Below are positions 35,527 through 45,800 of a DNA stretch of 64,000 bases, one piece after another. The stretch is taken from contig NZ_JRPE02000003.1 of the NCBI RefSeq assembly GCF_000765825.2, forward strand, positions 124,001 to 188,000, in the 5' to 3' direction. The stretch is from Helicobacter magdeburgensis. Its GTDB lineage: Bacteria > Campylobacterota > Campylobacteria > Campylobacterales > Helicobacteraceae. The position numbers were made by a program, and so were the translations under genes. The notes beneath the pieces were generated by a model. The model was not told where the DNA came from, ran no database searches, and was given only the letters and a program-made list of their open reading frames with translations. Position 1 is the first letter of the stretch; each line of letters begins with the position of its first letter.

Positions 35527-36373
35527 AGCTTGGGTTAAGCATTTTGCTTAAATCACTTAAAGTTTTTTTCAAATCTTTGCGATCTACGACCATATCAATA
35601 AGCCCGTGCTCTAACAAAAACTCCGCGGTTTGGAATCCTTCTGGTAAATCCGCACCGATAGTTTGCTTAATCACTCTAGGACCAGCAAAGCCTATAATCG
35701 CACCGGGTTCAGCGATGATAATATCACCTAAAAACGCAAAACTCGCACTCACCCCACCAAAAGTAGGATCAAGTAGCACGGAGATGAAAGGGAGCTTTGC
35801 ATCGGCGAGTTTATTCAACGCAGCGGAAGTTTTTGCCATTTGCATAAGTGAAAAGGTGGATTCTTGCATTCTCGCCCCGCCACTTGTGGATAGAATGACT
35901 AAAGTTTGCTTTTTAGCCACCGCTCTATCAATAGCACGGACAATCTTTTCCCCCTCCACAGAGCCGAGAGAGCCACCCATAAAGGCAAAGTCAAACAGCA
36001 CAATTTGCATTTCAATACCATTTAAAAGTGCTTCCCCTGCGATGACTGAACTTGCCCTGCCCGTTTTTTCTTCCCCCTCAGCAATCCGCTTTTTGTAGCT
36101 TTTTTTATCCACAAATTCTAAAGGGTCAATGGGGCGTAAATCTTTATCAATTTCAATAAAAGTGTCTTTGTCGCATAGCATTTCTAGGCGTTCTTTTGTC
36201 GAGATTCTAAAGTGATAGTTGCATTTAGGGCAGATGTGAGATTGTGAAAAAACCTCTTTATAATACATCAAAGCATTGCAACCGGGGCATTTTAGCCAAT
36301 GATTAGGTGCATCATTTTTTTGCTTTTCTTTTTGCTCCTCTTTTTTCCCTTTGAAAAAATCGCCAAGACCCAT
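35498..36373 (-). CDS. accD: acetyl-CoA carboxylase carboxyltransferase beta subunit
   Basis: Part of the enzyme that makes malonyl-CoA for fatty acid synthesis; works with AccA. The N-terminal zinc finger has C29, C32, C48 and C51. The crotonase-like core includes GGSLGSVEGEKI and TSGGARMQES. 291 aa is typical. AAGGAT lies before the ATG, and the gene starts 2 bp after the monophosphatase stop. accA and the biotin subunits are not in the window. Confidence 0.96.
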   Translation of the reverse strand: MGLGDFFKGKKEEQKEKQKNDAPNHWLKCPGCNALMYYKEVFSQSHICPKCNYHFRISTKERLEMLCDKDTFIEIDKDLRPIDPLEFVDKKSYKKRIAEGEEKTGRASSVIAGEALLNGIEMQIVLFDFAFMGGSLGSVEGEKIVRAIDRAVAKKQTLVILSTSGGARMQESTFSLMQMAKTSAALNKLADAKLPFISVLLDPTFGGVSASFAFLGDIIIAEPGAIIGFAGPRVIKQTIGADLPEGFQTAEFLLEHGLIDMVVDRKDLKKTLSDLSKMLNPSYANQHLFYS

Positions 36374-36375
36374 AA

Positions 36376-37122
36376 TTATCCTTTTGAGTTATCTAAAAAG
36401 TTGAGAATAATATCAAAAATATGCTTATCTTTGCTTATAAGTGTCCAATTCTTTGAAGAAATGTGGTGCAAATTCTCACACAAAAATAATCCTGCTTTGC
36501 TATCAAACTTCCTTATTTCCCCCATAAAAAGCATAAAATTGACTTCATACGCCTTTGCCATAGATAACGCACTTGCCCCCAAAGAGCGGAATTTTAAGCC
36601 ATTGTCATACAAGAGTTTGGCAATATGTGGGTTGCTATATGCTTTTTCAAAGATTCCACATTTGCTTATAGGTGTAGAATCTAATGGCATAAATGCCTTG
36701 TCTTGCTTAGATTCATACTCATAGAGATAGAATCTAAAACATTGAGAATCTTGTCTTATCACGCATTCTTTGGAGCAAAAATTAATAATAAGGGCTTCCT
36801 TGCATTTGCCATTTTTATCACATAGGGCTAGACTCGCTCCGTAATAAGGGATATGTGAGAGAAAATTATCACTCCCATCAAGTGGGTCAAGCACAATGTA
36901 ATCACTCCCTGCACCTTGTATAAACCCGCTCTCTTCGGATTCTATACTTGCTAATGTGAGTAAATGCTCTTTGTAGATTCTCTCACTATATAAATCCGCA
37001 CCAATGCTAATATCGCCCCCTGCACCCATTGTATGCTTTTCATACAGCGATGAATCTTGCCGCTGTAATGCAGTGATAATCACCGATGAAGCCTTTAAGG
37101 CTTGATGTAAAAATGCACTCAT
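36376..37122 (-). CDS. inositol monophosphatase-family phosphatase
   Basis: Mg2+-dependent phosphatase of the SuhB/CysQ/FBPase fold. Metal-binding motifs are the acid pair in ESEESG (about residue 63) and DPLDGSDNF (about 78), with GASALSMAKAY at the closing site. The usual final WDxA motif is replaced by FDSKAG, which retains the Asp. Length 248 aa. It heads the minus-strand cluster with accD. Substrate (inositol phosphate, PAP or another sugar phosphate) cannot be decided. Confidence 0.85.
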   Translation of the reverse strand: MSAFLHQALKASSVIITALQRQDSSLYEKHTMGAGGDISIGADLYSERIYKEHLLTLASIESEESGFIQGAGSDYIVLDPLDGSDNFLSHIPYYGASLALCDKNGKCKEALIINFCSKECVIRQDSQCFRFYLYEYESKQDKAFMPLDSTPISKCGIFEKAYSNPHIAKLLYDNGLKFRSLGASALSMAKAYEVNFMLFMGEIRKFDSKAGLFLCENLHHISSKNWTLISKDKHIFDIILNFLDNSKG

Positions 37123-37191
37123 ATTCGCCCTTATTTTTTAGAAACTTTAAGCTAGAATTATGCGTTAGAACTTCTTAAATTAAGGAATCAA

Positions 37192-37818
37192 GTGCAAGGC
37201 TATATTCTCCAAATGCAAAAAACACGCACAGAAGATATGATTGTCAAGATTCTAACCCAAAGAGATATAAAGACATTGTATAGATTCTATGGGGCAAGGC
37301 ATAGCATTATTAATATTGGGCGAAAGATTGACTTTGAGGAGCAAACACAGCTAGGCTTTTTGCCCAAACTCAAACATATCGTGCATCTTGGGTATAGGTG
37401 GGAATCCCAGCACGATAGGTATTATATTTGGCAGCATTTTATTAAGCTTTTATATAAGCATTTAGCCGATGTGTATGAGATTGATAGCTTTTATTTTGAA
37501 CTATTAGATTCTGGGGCGGATAAGCTTATGTTGCAAAATCCCAAACGCGTAGTGCTAGAGATGTATGCGGCTTTGCTTAATCACGAGGGCAGAGCGTTTA
37601 TTGATATGAATAATCAAATGCAGTGCTTTGTGTGTCAGCAACGCTTAGCAGATTCTGTGGCATTAGGCAGAGCGTTTTTACTTGCTCACAAGGAATGTAT
37701 CGGTGGCAGAGCATTTATACTAGAAAAAATGAGTTCATTTTTACAAACTCAAAGCACGATTTTGCTTGAAGATGATGAAGTGGATCATTTGTGGGAAATT
37801 TTGGGACTAGGACTATAA
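37192..37818 (+). CDS. recO: recombination protein RecO, Campylobacterota type
   Basis: RecO helps RecA load at gapped DNA with RecR. The start QGYILQMQKTRTEDMIVKILT followed by YRFYGARHS and the KIDFE block matches the short Campylobacterota RecO as I remember it. A cysteine pair CFVCQQ near residue 143 replaces the usual zinc-finger region. Start is GTG at 37192 with AAGGA six bases upstream. 208 aa fits that group. It stands between divergent and downstream operons. Confidence 0.78.
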   Translation: MQGYILQMQKTRTEDMIVKILTQRDIKTLYRFYGARHSIINIGRKIDFEEQTQLGFLPKLKHIVHLGYRWESQHDRYYIWQHFIKLLYKHLADVYEIDSFYFELLDSGADKLMLQNPKRVVLEMYAALLNHEGRAFIDMNNQMQCFVCQQRLADSVALGRAFLLAHKECIGGRAFILEKMSSFLQTQSTILLEDDEVDHLWEILGLGL

Positions 37819-37861
37819 AATTTAGCTTTAATTAAACTTAATTAAGAATATACAAGAATAA

Positions 37862-39268
<1,407 letters not shown>

Positions 39269-39276
39269 CCCCTGCT

Positions 39277-39311
39277 TGTAGATTCTAGATTCTTTAGGTT
39301 TAGAATCTACA
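39277..39311 (+). terminator. hairpin behind gdhA made of the octamer pair
   Basis: Perfect 11-bp arms TGTAGATTCTA (39277-39287) and TAGAATCTACA (39301-39311), 8 bp after the gdhA stop. No long T run follows. An inverted AGATTCT/AGAATCT pair in terminator position. Confidence 0.6.
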
Positions 39312-39333
39312 CAATACAAATATGAGGTAAGTA

Positions 39334-39996
39334 ATGCCAACAAAGAAAGCTACACAGGAAAAATTTGATTTTAAAAAGGTTTTTAAAGATTGTTACGCAC
39401 CTAAACCGACTCCACAGCTTGTTTCCGTGCCTAGATTTTCTTTCATAAGTGTGCAGGGCTGTGGAAATCCCAACGAAGCAGATGGTGCATATCAGTCGGC
39501 ATTGCAGTGTTTATATGCTCTCTCCTATACGATTAAGATGAGCAAAAAGATAAAGGCTTTAAAAAACTATGTGGAATATGTCGTGCCACCGCTTGAAGGC
39601 TTGTGGTGGGGCAGAGAGAATGGCGAAAGCAAAGAACATTTCAAATGGCAAGCAATGATAGCTCAACCAGATTTTGTAAGCCAAGAGATTTTTGAATACG
39701 CCACACAAGAAGTTGCAGCGAAAAAAGGTATAGATTCCACAAAGGCAAGTCTTATCCATTTCGAAGAAGGCTTGTGTGTGCAAATGCTTCACATAGGTTC
39801 ATATGATGATGAGCCGCAAAGTCTTGCGAAAATAAAAGATTTTATGATGTGTAATGCCTTGCAAAATGACATTGGTAGCGTGCAGGGTGATTTTACACGC
39901 CTACACCACGAGATATATCTCAATAATCCAAATAAGACACCACCCCATAAGTTAAAGACAATTTTGCGTATTCCTGTAAGAAAAATACAAGTTTAA
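39334..39996 (+). CDS. GyrI-like small-molecule-binding protein
   Basis: Single-domain protein of the GyrI/SOUL-like ligand-binding superfamily. Features are the start KKATQEKFDFKKVFKDCY, FSFISVQGCGNPNE, PLEGLWW and the closing LHHEIYLNNPNKT and ILRIPV. Such proteins bind or hydrolyse small toxic compounds; the role here is unknown. 220 aa is typical of the stand-alone form. It stands alone between gdhA and the convergent mutY. Confidence 0.8.
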   Translation: MPTKKATQEKFDFKKVFKDCYAPKPTPQLVSVPRFSFISVQGCGNPNEADGAYQSALQCLYALSYTIKMSKKIKALKNYVEYVVPPLEGLWWGRENGESKEHFKWQAMIAQPDFVSQEIFEYATQEVAAKKGIDSTKASLIHFEEGLCVQMLHIGSYDDEPQSLAKIKDFMMCNALQNDIGSVQGDFTRLHHEIYLNNPNKTPPHKLKTILRIPVRKIQV

Positions 39997-40026
39997 TAAC
40001 AATTGATACTAAAGATTCTACTAATA

Positions 40027-41106
40027 CTATTTGAAATCCACAAACCCTAATGCCTTTTTGCAGGGTGATGAAAGTGGTTTAGATTCTAGCTCTTTTTGTG
40101 AAAAGAAATATAGCTTTGTGTGTGGCAGGGATTGCGTTAATAAGTCTAGGTATTTAGAATCTAGTTTATATACATTTGCGGTGATAGCGTATTTTGTGTA
40201 GTGGTGCTTGAAACTGCCGCATTTATAGAATCCCTTTTTGTAGAATCTGTGCTTATTTGCAAGTGCTTCTAGCTTAAGTTGTGGGAGATTGTATAAGCCT
40301 TGATATAAACCGCCTTTTTTATCTTTTTTATCCCCTTTTTCATACACAAAAGCAATCCTGCCTTGAGAATCTGCATAAATGATAAGATGAAGTGTGAGTG
40401 GGGTTAAAGAAGAAGTTTTTGGTGTGGGATAGATGGCTGGATTTACCTTGCCATTGCAGAGATTTTGCATAGGGCAGATAAGGCAGCTAGGCGATTTTGG
40501 TGTGCAAATCATCGCACCTAAATCAAGCAAGGCTTGATTATAATCAAAACTATGTTTTGTGTCTAAAAGCAAAAATGCAAGCTCGTCTAAAAGCTTTTGG
40601 TTAGGCTCGCGTAATGCAAAGATTCTACACAAAACTCGTCTAATATTCCCATCTACAAAACTCACACTCTGCCTGAAACCAAAGCATAAAATAGCCCCTG
40701 AAGTATATGCACCAATTCCGGGCAATGTAAGCAAATCTTGGCGTGTATTAGGCAAAGTAGCATTATGCTTTTCACAGCAAATAATCGCCGCTTTTTGCAT
40801 ATTCCTTGCACGGGAGTAGTAGCCTAAGCCCTCCCATTGCTTGAGTATAGAATCTAGCGGGGCTTTTGCTAAGGATTCTAGTGTGGGAAAGGCGTTTAAA
40901 AATGGGGTAAAGTAGTGTTCTTGCACTCTTTTTACTTGCGTTTGTTGCAACATTATCTCACTTACATACACGCCATAAGGGGCATTTTCACCTTTTAGGA
41001 TTCGCCAAGGAAGAGAAATTCTGCCCTGTATCGCATACCACTCTAAGAGTTGAATCTGATATTGTTTAGCAATGCGTTTTGCTTTGTGTGCGGAGTTTGT
41101 ATTCAT
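40027..41106 (-). CDS. mutY: A/G-specific adenine glycosylase
   Basis: Removes adenine paired with 8-oxoguanine. The helix-hairpin-helix LPGIGAYTSGAIL with the catalytic Asp in FVDGNIRRVL, and the 4Fe-4S ligands in CTPKSPSCLICPMQNLC, identify it. The C-terminal NUDIX-like part starts near residue 225. I took the ATG at 41106 (359 aa); an in-frame TTG at 41124 would add six residues. Neither has a good ribosome site. It is convergent with the GyrI-like gene. Confidence 0.92.
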   Translation of the reverse strand: MNTNSAHKAKRIAKQYQIQLLEWYAIQGRISLPWRILKGENAPYGVYVSEIMLQQTQVKRVQEHYFTPFLNAFPTLESLAKAPLDSILKQWEGLGYYSRARNMQKAAIICCEKHNATLPNTRQDLLTLPGIGAYTSGAILCFGFRQSVSFVDGNIRRVLCRIFALREPNQKLLDELAFLLLDTKHSFDYNQALLDLGAMICTPKSPSCLICPMQNLCNGKVNPAIYPTPKTSSLTPLTLHLIIYADSQGRIAFVYEKGDKKDKKGGLYQGLYNLPQLKLEALANKHRFYKKGFYKCGSFKHHYTKYAITANVYKLDSKYLDLLTQSLPHTKLYFFSQKELESKPLSSPCKKALGFVDFK

Positions 41107-41302
41107 AAAGGCAAGTATAGCCAAAAAGCATAAAATGAGTAAAAACGCAAAAATAAATTATTTTTTTACTTTTTGCTGTTGAAAGTGTGGAGATTTTAGG
41201 ACAAAAGCGATAGTATTGCAGTTTTAGTTTGTGCTTTTAGCTTTGGATTCTAGGATTTAGCGGATTGTAGATTCTAAAAACAACTTCAAGCGGAGGTGAA
41301 AA

Positions 41303-42532
41303 ATGGGAGAGCATAAGACTTCTATGAAAGCTCCAAAGATTCTTATTCTTGGTGGTGGATATGGGGGACTGCGTGCGGCTATCACGCTTCAAGAGCGGCT
41401 TAAAGCCCAAGCAGAGATTACACTCATTAGCAAACACGATTATCACTATCAAACCACACTCCTGCATAAAGTCGCCATCGGCACATTGAGTGCGAGAAAA
41501 GCTAGAATCTACTTCCGCAAGATTTTAGACTTAGACAAAGTGCGTTTTATAAAAGATAAGATTCTCTCTTTTGACCCAGAAAATAAACGCGTCTTTGGCA
41601 ATGGTGGAGCGTATGAGTATGATTATTTGATTATCGCGCTTGGCTTTAAGCCTGATGATTTTGGTATTAAAGGTGTGGCGGAACACGCCCATAAACTCTC
41701 ATCGCTCAATGCTGCCCTAAAGCTTGATAAGCTTATAGAGTATAGATTCAAAGAATATTGCCATACAAAAAATGATGATGATTTAAGTGTGATTGTCTGT
41801 GGCACGGGATTTACAGGCATTGAGTTTGCTGCGGAGCTTGGCTCTAGGCTAGATGAGCTGTGCTTGATTGGTGGGATTCCACGGGAAGTGCCAAAGGTTA
41901 CTTGCATTGGGCGGAGTGAGAGAATCCTGCCGATGTTTAGTAAAAAAGCAAGTGCGTTAGCAAAGAAAAAGCTTGAAGCCTTTGGTGTTGATGTGATTTG
42001 CGATGGCGAGGTGATAGAGTGCAAGGAGAATGGCGTTGTGATTAAGCAAAATGGGGAAGAACGACACATAAAAGGCAATACGATTTTATGGAGTGCTGGG
42101 GTGAAAGGCAATGATAGCCTTGAGAAATCAAGCTTTGAGACGACAAAAGGGCGGATTAAGGTTGATGAGTATTTGCGATGTCCGCAATATAAGAATATTT
42201 ATGTGGTGGGGGATTGTGCTTTGTATGCTTCAAGGGACGCTATCCACGCACCAACCGCACAGCTTGCCGCACAGATGGGGGATTATGTGGGGAAAAGTTT
42301 GATTAAGATTCTAAATGGCACAACGCAAAAGAAGCCTTTTAAGTTTCAGCATAGAGGCACGGTGTGTTCTATCGGGCATACCGATGGTGTAGGGATTATT
42401 TATAAAAAAAGTATTGGTGGGGAGTTTGCGGCGTTTTTGAAAAACTTTATTGAAAATAAATGGCTGTATGGCATAGGCGGAGCGAAGCTTGTGTTTAAAA
42501 ATGGGCAGTTCCGCTACCGCACGAGTAATTAG
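41303..42532 (+). CDS. ndh: type II NADH dehydrogenase (NDH-2)-like FAD oxidoreductase
   Basis: Single-subunit FAD enzyme that would oxidise NADH and reduce quinone at the membrane. The FAD loop LGGGYGGLRAA is at 16-26, the second NAD(P) loop is VCGTGFTGIEFAAEL (about 165), and the FAD-closing VVGDCALYAS is near 300. 409 aa is normal. GGAGGTG precedes the ATG. Helicobacters rely mainly on a Nuo-type complex I, so NDH-2 may add a non-pumping route; sulfide:quinone oxidoreductase is less likely because the redox cysteines are absent. Confidence 0.85.
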   Translation: MGEHKTSMKAPKILILGGGYGGLRAAITLQERLKAQAEITLISKHDYHYQTTLLHKVAIGTLSARKARIYFRKILDLDKVRFIKDKILSFDPENKRVFGNGGAYEYDYLIIALGFKPDDFGIKGVAEHAHKLSSLNAALKLDKLIEYRFKEYCHTKNDDDLSVIVCGTGFTGIEFAAELGSRLDELCLIGGIPREVPKVTCIGRSERILPMFSKKASALAKKKLEAFGVDVICDGEVIECKENGVVIKQNGEERHIKGNTILWSAGVKGNDSLEKSSFETTKGRIKVDEYLRCPQYKNIYVVGDCALYASRDAIHAPTAQLAAQMGDYVGKSLIKILNGTTQKKPFKFQHRGTVCSIGHTDGVGIIYKKSIGGEFAAFLKNFIENKWLYGIGGAKLVFKNGQFRYRTSN

Positions 42533-42563
42533 CCGAATAGATTTTAGAATCAACTACACAATT

Positions 42564-42663
42564 CCCCTTAAAAACACATTGTGAGCGAGTTAGCTTAAAA
42601 CACGAGTTGAAGCGTGTAAAATAAATTGCGTAAAACGCTACCTTAGCTAAAGTATTAAAAGGG
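42564..42663. other. candidate structured RNA or terminator region between convergent genes
   Basis: Nested pairings: CCCTT/AAGGG (42565-42569 with 42659-42663) encloses TTAGCT/AGCTAA (42590-42595 with 42645-42650), which encloses two hairpins, ACACG/CGTGT and GCGT/ACGC. AGCGT (42611) can also pair with ACGCT (42635), giving an alternative fold. Stems are short, so chance cannot be excluded. No gene lies here. Confidence 0.3.
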
Positions 42664-42693
42664 ATATTGCAGAATCTAGACTCCTAAAGAGAA

Positions 42694-42930
42694 TCATCTC
42701 GCAGAGGTGCATTGAGTGATAGAGCCTTCTTGAGCGGTGCAGGAAAAAGTTTGTCCATTGCAAAGGGCGGTATAATGTTGCCCTCCCATAAAATCAAGAT
42801 TGCTATTTTTGATAGTTATGTTTTGTGGTTGGCAGCCTATGACACTTGCGGTGCGTTTTTTAAGCGTGTTTTGCGTCATACAGCCACCAAAGAGCATTGC
42901 GGTTGATATTGCGATAATGTAAAACTTCAT
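42694..42930 (-). CDS. small lipoprotein of unknown function
   Basis: 78 residues with a lipoprotein signal: MKFYIIAISTAMLFGGC, cysteine at position 17, then a short mature part with four further cysteines (IGCQPQ, ALCNGQ, FSCTAQ, TQC). The ATG at 42930 has GGAGGC upstream; an in-frame extension to 42963 lacks one. Likely attached to the outer or inner membrane. A run of 14 A (T on this strand) lies about 42 bp upstream in its promoter region, which could alter its expression. Function unknown. Confidence 0.72.
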   Translation of the reverse strand: MKFYIIAISTAMLFGGCMTQNTLKKRTASVIGCQPQNITIKNSNLDFMGGQHYTALCNGQTFSCTAQEGSITQCTSAR

Positions 42931-42971
42931 TGTATGCCTCCTTGATTCTATGTTGTGGCTCACATTCTATC

Positions 42972-42985
42972 AAAAAAAAAAAAAA
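42972..42985. repeat. poly-A14 tract in an intergenic promoter region
   Basis: Fourteen A in a row between the lipoprotein gene (minus, start 42930) and purM (plus, start 43116). It is T14 on the lipoprotein strand, about 42 bp before its start, where length changes could shift promoter spacing. Confidence 0.9.
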
Positions 42986-43115
42986 ACAATAAACACGATT
43001 TGCAAGTGCGAGTGTCAAAACACATCAAAACACGAGAACGGACAAAATATTATTTTGAATATGTTACAATCCGCCACTTCACAAACCTAATAAGCACTAA
43101 ACAAAAGGAAACCTA

Positions 43116-44123
43116 ATGATAAGCTACAAAGATTCTGGCGTTGATATTGATGAAGGCAATGCACTTGTAGAGGGGCTAAAGCCTTTAGTTAAATCAACTT
43201 TTGATAGCAATGTGATTGGTGGGATTGGCTCGTTTGCTGGAGCGTATGCTCTGCCGAGCGGCTATAAGAATCCTGTGATTTTAGGAGCAACTGATGGCGT
43301 TGGCACAAAGCTCCGCCTTGCTATTGATGCTAAAAAACTTCAAGGCGTAGGGATTGATCTTGTGGCGATGTGTGTAAATGATTTGATTTGTAACTTTGCT
43401 ACGCCTATGTTTTTTTTGGACTATTATGCTACGGGCAAACTTGATAAGACAAATGCGTTAGAAGTGATTGGTGGCATTGCTAAGGGCTGTAAAATCGCAC
43501 AATGTGCTTTAATCGGTGGGGAAAGTGCGGAAATGCCCGGAATGTATAGCAAAGATGACTTTGATTTGGCGGGGTTTGCTGTGGGGATAGCTGAGCGTGA
43601 AGAGGTGGAATCTCAAAAGGTGCAAAAGGGCGATGTGCTGATTGCCCTGCCAAGTAGCGGGATTCATAGCAATGGCTATTCTCTAGTAAGGAAAGTGCTT
43701 TTTGATAAATTAGGTATGTCTTTTGATGAAGAGTTTGAAGGTAGAGCGTTGATTGATACACTTTTAGAGCCTACAAGGATTTATGTCCCGCTTTTTAAAG
43801 AGATATATGCTTCATCTCTGTGTCCTTCTTTGCACGGCTTAGCTCATATTACAGGTGGCGGGATTGTGGAAAATATTCCTAGAATCTTTTCACATAACTT
43901 AGGAGCAAAAATCTCACTCAATGCCATAAAAACGCCCCCTATATTTGATTTACTCAGTCGGTATGTGGAGAAAGAGGAGATGTATCGCACATTCAATATG
44001 GGAGTTGGAATGATTCTTGCTGTGGATAAAAACAAAGCAGATGATGTCCTGCACCTTGCGAAGTCTTTGAATGCTTATGTTATCGGTGAAGTTTGCGAGG
44101 GTAGCGGGGTTAAGCTTATTTGA
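43116..44123 (+). CDS. purM: phosphoribosylformylglycinamidine cyclo-ligase
   Basis: Fifth step of purine synthesis: forms aminoimidazole ribonucleotide with ATP. Starts MISYKDSGVDIDEGN; the ATP-binding ATDGVGTKLRLA (about residue 58), GGESAEMPGMY and HITGGGIVENIPR are family motifs. 335 aa is normal. AAAGGA lies before the ATG. A TTG-started SH3 protein gene follows 15 bp later. Nothing unusual. Confidence 0.96.
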   Translation: MISYKDSGVDIDEGNALVEGLKPLVKSTFDSNVIGGIGSFAGAYALPSGYKNPVILGATDGVGTKLRLAIDAKKLQGVGIDLVAMCVNDLICNFATPMFFLDYYATGKLDKTNALEVIGGIAKGCKIAQCALIGGESAEMPGMYSKDDFDLAGFAVGIAEREEVESQKVQKGDVLIALPSSGIHSNGYSLVRKVLFDKLGMSFDEEFEGRALIDTLLEPTRIYVPLFKEIYASSLCPSLHGLAHITGGGIVENIPRIFSHNLGAKISLNAIKTPPIFDLLSRYVEKEEMYRTFNMGVGMILAVDKNKADDVLHLAKSLNAYVIGEVCEGSGVKLI

Positions 44124-44138
44124 AAATAAAGGCTAAGA

Positions 44139-44960
44139 TTGGATACATGGAAATTTTTTAAACTTTACTCGCTCCCTTTTTTGATTGTTGCGTTAGGGAT
44201 AGGGGTGTATGTGGCTGTGATTATGTTAATGGATCAAAAAAATTTGATTATCAGCAAACGCAGTCCAAGTGGTTCGCATATTGTTAAAAATGATCCTTTA
44301 AACACACCACGAGAGCCTGTGCAAATAGCCCAAAATGAACCTAGCAAAGAAGTAGATTCTACTATGGAGCCACTGATTGAAGATCCAGCCCCTGCTTTGC
44401 CTACCACAGAGATAGAATCTACCCCACAGGTTGTAGAGCCACAAGAGACAAATCCCCAAGCTGTTGTTGTAGATAATACTCAAGCTACCACACCACTGGA
44501 GCAAGAGCTACCAAGTCAAGTGCTGCCAAGCCAACTTCCACCAAGTCAAGCTTCAAGTCAAAAGTATGGCTATGCAAAATATCGTATTAATATCCGTCAA
44601 ACCCCAAGCTCTGAATCTGCTATTATCTCTCGTGCAGCGGTGGGTGAGGCGTTGGAGATTCTAAGTGATGAGCAAGATGGTTGGAGCAAGGTAAAAAGTC
44701 GCTTTGGAGTTGAAGGCTATGTCGCCTCTAGGCTTTTGGCACAGAATCTAGATTCGCAAAATGGTGAGTCTTATGTTGTGGTGGCTAATGCGCTTAATGT
44801 GCGTGCAAAGGCGGATTCTCAAGGGGCGGTTATAGGCAGACTAAGCCATAATATGCGAGTTTATGTGCTTGAGACACAAGGGGATTGGGCAAAGATTCAG
44901 CTCCCTAATAAGCAGTATGGCTATATTTCGCTTAATCACATCAACAAAAGCGTGCAGTAA
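44139..44960 (+). CDS. membrane-anchored protein with two bacterial SH3 domains
   Basis: One N-terminal membrane helix (about residues 11-31), then a Pro/Gln/Thr-rich periplasmic linker with repeated LPSQ units (about 120-140), then two SH3b domains (about 143-203 and 210-270). Conserved turns are INIRQTPSSESAII and LNVRAKADSQGAVIG. SH3b domains usually bind peptidoglycan peptides. The start is TTG at 44139 with AAAGG eight bases upstream; no in-frame ATG fits. Its stop overlaps aroE by one base. A cell-wall role is inferred. Confidence 0.82.
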   Translation: MDTWKFFKLYSLPFLIVALGIGVYVAVIMLMDQKNLIISKRSPSGSHIVKNDPLNTPREPVQIAQNEPSKEVDSTMEPLIEDPAPALPTTEIESTPQVVEPQETNPQAVVVDNTQATTPLEQELPSQVLPSQLPPSQASSQKYGYAKYRINIRQTPSSESAIISRAAVGEALEILSDEQDGWSKVKSRFGVEGYVASRLLAQNLDSQNGESYVVVANALNVRAKADSQGAVIGRLSHNMRVYVLETQGDWAKIQLPNKQYGYISLNHINKSVQ

Positions 44961-45751
44961 TGTTGCGGTTTTTTGCTGTTTATGGCAATCCTATCGCACA
45001 TTCTAAATCCCCACTTTTGCATAATCATACTTTTTCACGCTGTGCTATAAACGCTTTTTATGGGCGTTTGCTTTTGGAAAATGGCAAAGATTTGCGTGAA
45101 AGTTTTAAGGCTCATCATTTAAGTGGGGCAAATATTACTATTCCTTTTAAGGAAGAGGCGTATAGGCAGTGCGATGAAGTATGCGGTATTGCTAAAGAGA
45201 TTGGGGCGTGTAACACTTGGGTGCGTGAAAATGGAAAAATCATCGGCTACAATACGGACGCACAGGGTTTTTATGAATCTGTGAAAGATTTTAAGATGTC
45301 AAATGCGTTGATTTTAGGTGCTGGTGGCTCGGCTAGGGCAGTGGCGATGATTCTAAAAACGCATAATATTCCCACAACAATCATCAATCGCTCACAAGAA
45401 AAGCTAGAATTTTTTGCTAACAAGGGCTTTGAATGCTTTGTGAGTGATGAATTTAAAGCGGACAGGGCATATAGCATTGTGATTAACACTACAAGTGCGG
45501 GGCTAAATGATGAATCTTTGCCCCTTGTAAAGCAGAAGCTACAAGAGATTTTTACGCATTCTTGTTATGCCTTTGATTTGATTTATGGGAAGCAAACGCC
45601 ATTTTTAGCCCTAGCTAGAGAATCTGGCCTAGAATGCAAGGACGGCAGGGAAATGCTTATCTATCAAGCAGCCCTAGCCTTAGCCCTTTTTGTCAAGGAA
45701 TGCCCCCTTGCTCCAAGTGAGATTGCAAAGATAATGAGTGAAGTTTTATAA
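44960..45751 (+). CDS. aroE: shikimate dehydrogenase
   Basis: NADPH-dependent reduction of 3-dehydroshikimate in aromatic amino acid synthesis. The substrate site VYGNPIAHSKSP-like AVYGNPIAHSKSPLLHN (residues 5-21), the catalytic Lys in NITIPFKEEAY, the NADP loop LILGAGGSARA, and NTTSAG are present. 263 aa is normal. The start shares a base with the stop of the SH3 gene. Confidence 0.95.
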   Translation: MLRFFAVYGNPIAHSKSPLLHNHTFSRCAINAFYGRLLLENGKDLRESFKAHHLSGANITIPFKEEAYRQCDEVCGIAKEIGACNTWVRENGKIIGYNTDAQGFYESVKDFKMSNALILGAGGSARAVAMILKTHNIPTTIINRSQEKLEFFANKGFECFVSDEFKADRAYSIVINTTSAGLNDESLPLVKQKLQEIFTHSCYAFDLIYGKQTPFLALARESGLECKDGREMLIYQAALALALFVKECPLAPSEIAKIMSEVL

Positions 45752-45766
45752 CGACTATATTTATGC

Positions 45767-45772
45767 TATAAT
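45767..45772 (+). promoter_or_regulatory. -10 box TATAAT before gatC
   Basis: TATAAT 29 bp before the gatC ATG, just after the end of aroE; gives gatC-ung their own promoter. Confidence 0.55.
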
Positions 45773-45800
45773 CGCCGAGTTTTTTGACAAAGGATTGAAA

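Noticed and set aside
35544-36098. 184-codon plus-strand ORF
   Set aside because: It is the antisense of accD, has no ribosome site and shows the low-complexity residue use of a shadow frame.
41623-42111. 162-codon minus-strand ORF inside ndh
   Set aside because: Shadow of a clear FAD oxidoreductase; no start signal and no domain.
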